From NCBI GenBank assembly GCA_905477565.1, contig CAJQGO010000110.1, positions 1 to 5,880 of the forward strand: a stretch of DNA of 5,880 nt, in the 5' to 3' direction. Of this stretch, positions 1 to 5,074 are shown one piece after another (position 1 is the first letter of the stretch; every line of letters starts with the position of its first letter). The notes beneath the pieces were generated by a model that did no database searches, had not been told where the DNA came from, and saw nothing but the letters and a program-made list of their open reading frames with translations. Source of the DNA: an uncultured Planctomycetota bacterium. GTDB lineage: Bacteria > Planctomycetota > Planctomycetia > Pirellulales > UBA1268. The translations under genes and the position numbers were made by a program.

Positions 1-68
1 CACCGAACATCAACCTCTTCAGTGACGTAATTCTGCTTGCCACGAGGGCCTTCTGCTGGTTTATTCAA
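1..68 (-). CDS. Possible 5' end of an unidentified gene, TTG start, cut by the window edge
   Basis: Reading leftward on the minus strand there is an open frame with no stop from the PDZ gene's end to the window edge. It has no ATG or GTG. The only plausible start is TTG at 66-68, which has GAGGA (minus strand of 76-80) upstream; counted from GAGG the spacer is 8 nt, the same as at the other genes here. The 22 visible codons read MNKPAEGPRGKQ and then NYVTEEVDVR, a hydrophilic start without a signal peptide. It lies 47 bp after the PDZ gene's stop on the same strand, so the two could share a transcript. I do not recognise the product. The plus strand here is open in one frame only as far as a TAA at 87-89. 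The call rests on start context and the open frame alone, so it is tentative. Confidence 0.35.
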   Translation of the reverse strand, partial: MNKPAEGPRGKQNYVTEEVDVR

Positions 69-115
69 TTCAATGTCCTCAACTGCTAACTCAATATTTT
101 GCTGAAGTTGGCTAC

Positions 116-1072
116 CTACCACCCTCCCAACACGACAACCTTCCGAAATTGACCCGCTGATCCGTCGGGTTTCATCCGTTCAATAACTACAGAAATTTCT
201 TCACCTGGTTTATGTTCACCAATAATGCGAGTACAGGCTCCAAAGTCACTGATTGCCGTTCCGTTGATTTCCGTAATGACATCTTGCGGCAACAATCCTG
301 CTTTCTCTGCTGAAGAACCTGGCTGAATACCCGCAATGACGCACTGCCCCTGCAAAGGCATTCCGGCAATGCCTAACTTACCACCTTTTCGGATATCAAT
401 TTCAGTCTCTTTGAGCCGTTGCTTCAGCTGTTTGATCGCATCGTCTGAAAGACCAACACCGAATAGATCAAGACGATCGACACCCCGTAATCTCCCAAGG
501 GTTACGGCATCTTTTTGCGTAAGTTGAAGGCCAAACAAACTGATATGAACAACTTTCTGTAGCCGTGTTACTAATTTCAACGAGCGACTGTCACCCTTCC
601 AGTCTTCAGCGATTTCAACACGCAGTCCGGAAGGACCGGCATCACTAAATATCGCTCCAAGTTCTTCAAGCTTCTTTCTCGCAGAAACAGCTTGCGCAGC
701 ATCAAAAAAATCGAGAGCTACTTCTGCCTGCTGAGCCACCGCCAGGCTCCCTTGCTCTGCGATTGATTCAAGGGCAGCTTCAGCTTTATTTGATAACTGA
801 GAATCATCCTGCTGAAGCATTGCTCGAAGAGCATCAACTGCTCGTGCAGCGACCTCTGAGTCATTTCCTCGGGCTGCATGCACCAGCTGATCAACAGCGA
901 TTACACCCATTGCAGCGAGCTGCCTTGAGGCAGTTTCTCGATCGGCATATTGACTTGCACCGAGTTGAGCGATTGCTCGTGACACACGTTCGTCTTGCTC
1001 AGAACCGTCAACCGCCTGCAGAACCAGTACTGTCAATAAAACAAGTACACCTTTGGGAGCTAATTGAAGCAT
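116..1072 (-). CDS. Exported HEAT-like / leucine-rich / PDZ domain protein, no catalytic domain
   Basis: Encodes about 318 residues. Residues 1-22 (MLQLAPKGVLVLLTVLVLQA...) look like a Sec signal peptide. Residues 24-130 are alanine-rich helical pairs resembling HEAT/armadillo repeats (ADRETASRQLAAMG; DSEVAARAVDALRAM). Residues about 141-220 have LRR-like spacing (LQKVVHISLFGLQLT, GVDRLDLFGVGLSDDAIKQL). Residues 231-316 are a PDZ domain with carboxylate-loop-like LGIAG, then GSSAEKAGLLPQDVITEING and a final beta strand. No Ser/His/Asp protease module is present, so it is probably a periplasmic or surface binding scaffold rather than an HtrA protease; the partner is unknown. Start choice: the frame extends to a GTG at 1097-1099, but the ATG at 1070-1072 has GGTGGA (minus strand of 1081-1086) 8 nt upstream and gives a cleaner signal peptide. 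The GTG has no such element. The architecture is typical of planctomycete secreted proteins (inference). It is transcribed divergently from the YgiQ-family gene. Confidence 0.8.
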   Translation of the reverse strand: MLQLAPKGVLVLLTVLVLQAVDGSEQDERVSRAIAQLGASQYADRETASRQLAAMGVIAVDQLVHAARGNDSEVAARAVDALRAMLQQDDSQLSNKAEAALESIAEQGSLAVAQQAEVALDFFDAAQAVSARKKLEELGAIFSDAGPSGLRVEIAEDWKGDSRSLKLVTRLQKVVHISLFGLQLTQKDAVTLGRLRGVDRLDLFGVGLSDDAIKQLKQRLKETEIDIRKGGKLGIAGMPLQGQCVIAGIQPGSSAEKAGLLPQDVITEINGTAISDFGACTRIIGEHKPGEEISVVIERMKPDGSAGQFRKVVVLGGW

Positions 1073-1226
1073 GCAATCGTTCCACCCGTCAAAAAACACC
1101 TATGAGACAAAAACGCTTGCCTGACGTCTCTACAAATATATCAGCCTGAGACTGTCAAACCTTAACCCGTTCTAGCAGGGTACACTTCAGTACAGCCAAT
1201 CGACGCCAACAAGGCTACCTGCATCA
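1073..1226. promoter_or_regulatory. Divergent intergenic region between the PDZ and YgiQ-family genes
   Basis: This 154-bp gap must carry promoters for two divergent genes. On the minus strand a perfect TTGACA (plus-strand tgtcaa, 1153-1158) could be the -35 box of the PDZ gene. What follows at the right distance (TTTGTA at 16 nt or TGTAGA at 18 nt) is a poor -10, so the assignment is weak. Towards the YgiQ-family gene I find no convincing -35/-10 pair. The sequence TGAGAC occurs twice (1103-1108 and 1147-1152), with its partial complement GTCTC between them (1126-1130). This may be chance. Confidence 0.3.
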
Positions 1227-3221
1227 ATGAATTTACCAATTATTCAAACAAATACGCCAGCAGCTCCGCCACTGCCAATGCACCCAAAAGATGTCATTGC
1301 CAGGGGATGGGATAGCGTGGACATCGTTTTTGTTACAGGAGACGCCTACGTAGACCATCCTAGCTTTGCCAACGGCCTCCTTGCCAGACTCTTGGAATCG
1401 GAGGGGTTTCGTGTTGCCGTACTCGCTCAACCAAACTGGCAAAATTGCCATGATTGGAGACAGTTCGGTCGACCGAATCTCTTCTTTGCCATCTCCGCTG
1501 GCAACATGGACTCGATGATTAATCATTACACGGCAAACCGTAAAGTCCGAAATGATGACGCCTATTCACCAGATGGTGAAATTGGACTGCGCCCTGACAG
1601 AGCAACCTTAGCGTATTGTCAACGTTCACGAGAGGCATTCCCTGGTGTTCCCATTGTTGCCGGTGGAGTGGAAGCGAGCTTAAGGCGGATCGCTCATTAC
1701 GACTACTGGAGCGACACGGTGCGCCGCTCGATTCTCCTCGATTCAAAAGCCGACATGCTTGCCTTTGGCATGGGCGAACGAACAATCCTTGATATCGCAA
1801 AGGGTTTTGCCGATGGAAAAACAGTTCAAGAGATGAGAACTCTCCGAGGAGTTGCCTATCGCCTTGGAGCAAGTGAGTCATTTTCTATCGATGAAGGCAC
1901 TCGTGAACTTCCGGCGTATGAAGTAACCAAGGTTGACAATGACGCATTTTGTGAGATGACTCGAATAAGTCATCTTGAGACAAATCCTCATAACGCCAAA
2001 AGGCTTGTACAGCGACACGGGCGAGAAGCCGTAGTCATTAATCCTCCGGCTCTGCCGCTTGAAGAACATGAGATGGATCGTGTCTACGCACTACCATTCA
2101 CTCGTCGCCCTCATCCACGATATGGCACAAAAAGAATCCCAGCATTTGAAGTTGTTGAAAACAGTGTTCAAATCATGCGAGGCTGCTTTGGAGGCTGTAC
2201 ATTTTGCTCCATTACAGCCCATGAAGGTCGAATTATTCAGAGTCGTTCAAAGCAGTCAATTCTTTCTGAGGTAAAACAACTCGCAAACCAACCTGATTTC
2301 AAAGGCACGGTTTCCGACATTGGTGGCCCAACAGCCAACATGTACAAAATGCGTTGTATTCGACCAGATGTTGAGGCGAAGTGCCGCCGACTATCGTGCG
2401 TCCATCCCACAGTTTGCAAACTTCTTGGAACTGATCATGGGCCTCTGAAAGAAGTCATGCGGGAAACTCGAGAGATTCCCGGCGTAAAACGGGTACTCGT
2501 CGCGAGCGGTGTTCGAATGGATTTAGCGCGTCGCGACCCTGAGTATCTGCGGGAATTGGCCGAACACCATGTGGGCGGGCATCTAAAAGTTGCACCAGAG
2601 CACACCGACCCAGATGTACTTGACCTCATGAAAAAGCCTCCGGCAACTGACTATGTTGAGTTTGACAAAGCTTTCCGTGCGGCAAGTCGTCGAGTAGGCA
2701 AACGTCAATACACAGTTCCCTACTTTATTGCGAGTCATCCTGGGAGCGGGCTTAATGAAATGATTGACTTGGCTCTTTTCTTGAAAAGGAATGGGTACCG
2801 ACCTGACCAGGTCCAAGATTTTATCCCCAGCCCTTTCGACATTGCAGCCTGCATGTATCACACAGGCCGTGATCCAATGACAGGAAAACCTGTCACTGTC
2901 ACGAAGGGGCTGAGAAATCGTAGAATGCAGAAAGCGTTGCTTCAATTTTTTAAACCAGAGAATTATTTTGAAGTGCGAAAAGCGCTTGAACATGTTGGGA
3001 GACAAGATCTGATTGGTTCTGGCTGCGATAGTTTGATCCCAGATCGACCACCCCAAGAAGCACTCAACAAAAAAAGGCGAGAGGCCAACCAATCATTTTC
3101 AGAGCAAAAGTCTGGTGATCACATTCGCGGACTACGAAAAACAAAGAAAAAACAACGTGCCAGAGTGTCTCGGTCACACAAAACCGTTGGGTACAGGCCT
3201 AAGCGGTCAGGAAATGGATAA
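1227..3221 (+). CDS. ygiQ: YgiQ-family (UPF0313) radical SAM protein
   Basis: A 664-residue member of the YgiQ radical SAM family; the reaction and substrate of this family are, to my knowledge, not established. The N-terminal domain is recognisable from residue 20 (KDVIARGWDSVDIVFVTGDA, then YVDHPSFANGLLARLLESEG, and GGVEASLRRIAHYDYW near 146-161). The radical SAM cluster motif CX3CX2C is intact as C320, C324 and C327 (RGCFGGCTFC), preceded by residues typical of the TIM-barrel core, with SDIGGPTANMY at 363-373. A second cysteine group follows (C377, C386, C391, C397; CRRLSCVHPTVCKLL), which I recall as common in the family and which might hold another metal site (inference). HLKVAPEHT (452-460) and the QVQDFIPSPFD segment (528-538) are also family hallmarks. 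The last 50 residues are rich in Lys/Arg and low in hydrophobics. The frame is uninterrupted. Start: ATG at 1227; AAGG at 1211-1214 is 12 nt away, so the Shine-Dalgarno is weak. The upstream gene is divergent. Confidence 0.95.
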   Translation: MNLPIIQTNTPAAPPLPMHPKDVIARGWDSVDIVFVTGDAYVDHPSFANGLLARLLESEGFRVAVLAQPNWQNCHDWRQFGRPNLFFAISAGNMDSMINHYTANRKVRNDDAYSPDGEIGLRPDRATLAYCQRSREAFPGVPIVAGGVEASLRRIAHYDYWSDTVRRSILLDSKADMLAFGMGERTILDIAKGFADGKTVQEMRTLRGVAYRLGASESFSIDEGTRELPAYEVTKVDNDAFCEMTRISHLETNPHNAKRLVQRHGREAVVINPPALPLEEHEMDRVYALPFTRRPHPRYGTKRIPAFEVVENSVQIMRGCFGGCTFCSITAHEGRIIQSRSKQSILSEVKQLANQPDFKGTVSDIGGPTANMYKMRCIRPDVEAKCRRLSCVHPTVCKLLGTDHGPLKEVMRETREIPGVKRVLVASGVRMDLARRDPEYLRELAEHHVGGHLKVAPEHTDPDVLDLMKKPPATDYVEFDKAFRAASRRVGKRQYTVPYFIASHPGSGLNEMIDLALFLKRNGYRPDQVQDFIPSPFDIAACMYHTGRDPMTGKPVTVTKGLRNRRMQKALLQFFKPENYFEVRKALEHVGRQDLIGSGCDSLIPDRPPQEALNKKRREANQSFSEQKSGDHIRGLRKTKKKQRARVSRSHKTVGYRPKRSGNG

Positions 3222-3334
3222 CTGCTTCACATTTCTACCCGGTCCAACAAAACAGCTTGATCTCCACATATTGTTTGCAACCATGTTAGTGCGTGCGATC
3301 CAAATGTCAGGACAAATAAAACGAGGAAAATCAA
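3222..3334 (+). promoter_or_regulatory. Short intergenic region with ribosome binding site for the small secreted protein
   Basis: The 113 bases between the YgiQ-family stop and the next gene hold a clear GAGG (3323-3326, within ACGAGGAAAA) 8 nt before the GTG at 3335. A TAA at 3317-3319 lies in frame just upstream and rules out a longer version of that gene. I see no strong hairpin followed by T residues, so no rho-independent terminator after the YgiQ-family gene. The two genes may be co-transcribed. Confidence 0.5.
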
Positions 3335-3658
3335 GTGACACGGTTTATTCTCCTTACTCTTTTAACAGTAGCGATACTTAGCATGTCGGCGTTCTGTCGT
3401 TCTGCAGACGCAATCAGCCCCAGAAATCCATACCGATCCTTTAATCTAGGTGGCGTGAACTATGGTTCAATGCGCTGGGAACGTGCACATCGCCAAGGAC
3501 GAAGTAGCTGGCCGAAGAACAAGTCTGCTCGACGACCTCAGACACGTGGAAACAGGACCATGGTCATTGGTGGTATTTCCAGTGGTGTTTTCTTACAACG
3601 CAGTGAATCCAGCAATCTGGTGACTCAGAACGATACACCAATAAAGTCATCTCGCTGA
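3335..3658 (+). CDS. Small secreted protein of unknown function (107 aa)
   Basis: I do not recognise a named family. Residues 1-26 are a good Sec signal peptide: MTRF, a hydrophobic core ILLTLLTVAILSMSAF, and probable cleavage after ADA at 24-26. The cysteine at 21 follows SAF, which does not fit a lipobox, so a lipoprotein is unlikely. The mature part (about 81 residues) is basic and Arg-rich. It contains an aromatic/glycine stretch at 31-56 (NPYRSFNLGGVNYGSMRWER followed by AHRQGR) that looks conserved and that I loosely associate with small planctomycete secreted proteins (recollection, not a search). A hydrophobic VIGGISSGVFLQ segment sits at 77-88. The GTG start is supported by GAGG 8 nt upstream, by the in-frame stop at 3317-3319, and by the need for the signal peptide. 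The TGA stop lies inside the end of the convergent GNAT-like gene, an overlap of 12 bp. Confidence 0.72.
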   Translation: MTRFILLTLLTVAILSMSAFCRSADAISPRNPYRSFNLGGVNYGSMRWERAHRQGRSSWPKNKSARRPQTRGNRTMVIGGISSGVFLQRSESSNLVTQNDTPIKSSR

Positions 3659-4804
3659 TTCTGTCTCGCTTGCGTCACTCGGCGAATCATCTTGATAAAT
3701 CCGATACTTCTTTGTTACGAGTGCACCTCCTCGTTCAAGAGTTCGCTTCGAAAGATGATTACTTTCTAAAACCCAAGAAAACTCCACCTCCTTCATGCCC
3801 CAATTGTAGAGTCGCGGTACAAGGGCGGCGTGCAGAACCAGACCGACTCCCCAAGCTTGATACTCCGGAACGACATTCGTGCTGATTGCTCTCATTCTTT
3901 TAATAGCCGACTTGTTCCATAGTAATTTTAAAAAGCCAAAAGGAAAAAGTCGCCCATTCATGGCTTTGATACGCGGGTTGTAATCGAGCAAGCAGAAAAC
4001 AGTACCGATAGGCTTGCCATCAACTTCAGCTACCAGGGAAAGTTCTGGGACGATCAGGTGCTTCAAATGAGCAGCCATGTGATTCACTTCCCCCTGAGAA
4101 AGAGGAACAAACCCCCATGTTCCTGCAAGACTCGTATTATAAATATCAAGAAACATACGAACTTCATCGGTAAACCTTGCTCGATCAAGAGATCGAACTG
4201 AAACTCCAAAACGCTCCTTAACACCTTCGACCATTACGCCAAGTTTCGAATCAATACCTTCGAGCATCGACATCTCACCCCAAAAAGCGTAGAGGTCTTC
4301 AATCTTTTTGAAACCATTCGCTTCAATAAGATCTGCATAATAGGGACGATTATGTGTCATCATAAAAAATGGTGGAGTTGCAAATCCCTCAATTAATAAA
4401 CCGCACTCATAATTCAGAGATGGATTGACAGGGCCACGTATGGAAGTCATACCCTGATCCGATAACCACTTCTTGGCGGTATCAAACAATTGGGTAGCCG
4501 CCTCTAAATCATCCGCACATTCAAAGAAGCCAAAGAAACCGCGGTTTTCTTTGTAACGCTCTATATGACCAACATTAACAATGGCTGTAATACGGCCAAC
4601 GTCCCTACCACCACGTGTTGCTAAAAAAGACTGCGTCTTATTGCGTTCGTAGAACGGATGTGGATGAAACCCTAGTAACTCTTCCTGAGCACGCCGTAGC
4701 GGAGGAATCCAGCAGGGATCACTGGCATATATCTGCCAAGGCAGGTCTATAAACCTGCGCTGCTGACGACGATGAACAACCGTCTCGATGCTAATGGCCG
4801 ACAC
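3647..4804 (-). CDS. Double-GNAT acyltransferase-like protein, YghO / bacterial ceramide synthase-like family
   Basis: Encodes 385 residues. The N-terminal half (about 15-175) shows the family opening RRFIDLPWQIYASDPCWIPP (16-35), a GNAT-like strand pair (FLATRGGRDVGRITAIVN, 60-77), GFFGFFE at 89-95, and SIRGPVNPSLNYECGLLIEG at 121-140. The C-terminal half repeats a GNAT pattern: LSLVAEVDGKPIGTVFCLLD (255-274), YQAWGVGLVLHAAL at the acyl-CoA loop position (315-328), and NHLSKRTLERGGA (349-361). Two GNAT-like halves in one chain resemble the E. coli YghO and Caulobacter bCerS type as I recall it. If it is a bCerS, it would N-acylate a sphingoid base or its keto precursor at the cytoplasmic side; this function is inferred from family and neighbour. 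Start: GTG at 4802-4804 is forced, because TAA (minus strand of 4817-4819) lies five codons upstream in frame and the next Met is residue 119. AAGAGGGGG (minus strand of 4810-4818) is the ribosome binding site, 8 nt from the start. No truncation is seen. Confidence 0.82.
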   Translation of the reverse strand: MSAISIETVVHRRQQRRFIDLPWQIYASDPCWIPPLRRAQEELLGFHPHPFYERNKTQSFLATRGGRDVGRITAIVNVGHIERYKENRGFFGFFECADDLEAATQLFDTAKKWLSDQGMTSIRGPVNPSLNYECGLLIEGFATPPFFMMTHNRPYYADLIEANGFKKIEDLYAFWGEMSMLEGIDSKLGVMVEGVKERFGVSVRSLDRARFTDEVRMFLDIYNTSLAGTWGFVPLSQGEVNHMAAHLKHLIVPELSLVAEVDGKPIGTVFCLLDYNPRIKAMNGRLFPFGFLKLLWNKSAIKRMRAISTNVVPEYQAWGVGLVLHAALVPRLYNWGMKEVEFSWVLESNHLSKRTLERGGALVTKKYRIYQDDSPSDASETESAR

Positions 4805-4836
4805 ACAAACCCCCTCTTAATAGTGGCTTTATCTGC

Positions 4837-4855
4837 TTTTGGGGATTGCCCAAAA
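4837..4855. repeat. Perfect 7-bp inverted repeat upstream of the GNAT-like gene
   Basis: TTTTGGG (4837-4843) and CCCAAAA (4849-4855) are exact complements around the 5-base centre GATTG. The element begins 33 bp upstream of the GTG start of the GNAT-like gene, a position suited to an operator or a 5' leader hairpin. I do not recognise a regulator for it. No T-run follows on either strand, so it is not an obvious terminator. Confidence 0.45.
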
Positions 4856-5034
4856 CATGTTCGTACTACCTTCAAATTCTCTGCTAAGCCCGAGGAAAAC
4901 GTCAATGTCAGCTTCAACCAGAATGAATCAAATTTTGTATAAGTTGCCTCAGAATTTTTTCCGATTTAACTCAAAATTACAGAATCTTCACCAATTCACC
5001 GAATTTATTTACTGCAAACCCTTCAAGCCGCATA

Positions 5035-5049
5035 CGTCGAATATCGACG
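5035..5049. repeat. Short inverted repeat upstream of the SDR gene
   Basis: CGTCGA and TCGACG flank a 3-base centre ATA, giving CGTCGAATATCGACG. It ends 25 bp before the ATG of the SDR gene and stands out as GC-rich in an AT-rich stretch. It could be a repressor operator or a small leader hairpin. Short palindromes of this size can also occur by chance. Confidence 0.35.
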
Positions 5050-5074
5050 CAGTGAACACTTGATCTTGATAACC

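Larger units (their letters stand above)
4805..5074. promoter_or_regulatory. AT-rich divergent intergenic region between the GNAT-like and SDR genes
   Basis: The 270 bases hold no believable gene; the short open frames here lack coding character. Visible elements are a 7-bp inverted repeat at 4837-4855, a 6-bp inverted repeat at 5035-5049, and a tandem 8-bp direct repeat TTCACCAA/TTCACCGA at 4987-5002. A possible -10 box TATAAG lies at 4938-4943 on the plus strand, with only TTCAAC (4913-4918, 19-nt spacer) as a poor -35. Both flanking genes start outward from here, so the region probably carries two promoters and any shared control of the pair. Confidence 0.5.

Noticed and set aside
1097..1099. 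GTG as the start of the PDZ gene, adding 9 residues
   Set aside because: There is no Shine-Dalgarno upstream, and the extra residues would put Phe, Asp and Trp before an otherwise normal signal peptide. The ATG at 1070-1072 has GGTGGA 8 nt upstream.
763..1149. 128-codon plus-strand open frame opposite the PDZ gene
   Set aside because: It is antisense to an alanine-rich helical repeat region, has Leu/Gln/His-rich composition with no domain, and runs into the divergent promoter region. It is best explained as a shadow of the PDZ gene.
1519..1881. 120-codon minus-strand open frame opposite the YgiQ-family N-terminal domain
   Set aside because: It is a shadow of a conserved coding frame and has no domain-like sequence.
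2583..3092. 169-codon minus-strand open frame inside the YgiQ-family gene
   Set aside because: It lies wholly opposite a well-recognised coding region, has no recognisable motif, and is full of Phe/Cys/Trp as expected for a reverse-complement shadow.
3222..3334. Terminator after the YgiQ-family gene
   Set aside because: I found no stem of useful length followed by a T-run in this gap.
3115..3381. 88-codon plus-strand open frame bridging the YgiQ-family end and the small secreted gene
   Set aside because: It is in a different frame from both genes it overlaps, shows no domain, and would conflict with the better supported GTG start and ribosome binding site at 3335.
4987..5002. Tandem repeat TTCACCAA/TTCACCGA as a regulator binding array
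   Set aside because: There are only two imperfect 8-bp units in AT-rich DNA, with no further copies, so chance is sufficient.
4839..5063. 74-codon open frame in the GNAT/SDR intergenic region
   Set aside because: It starts with TTG without a ribosome binding site, has AT-driven Asn/Phe/Ser-rich composition, and occupies a region that must hold two promoters.
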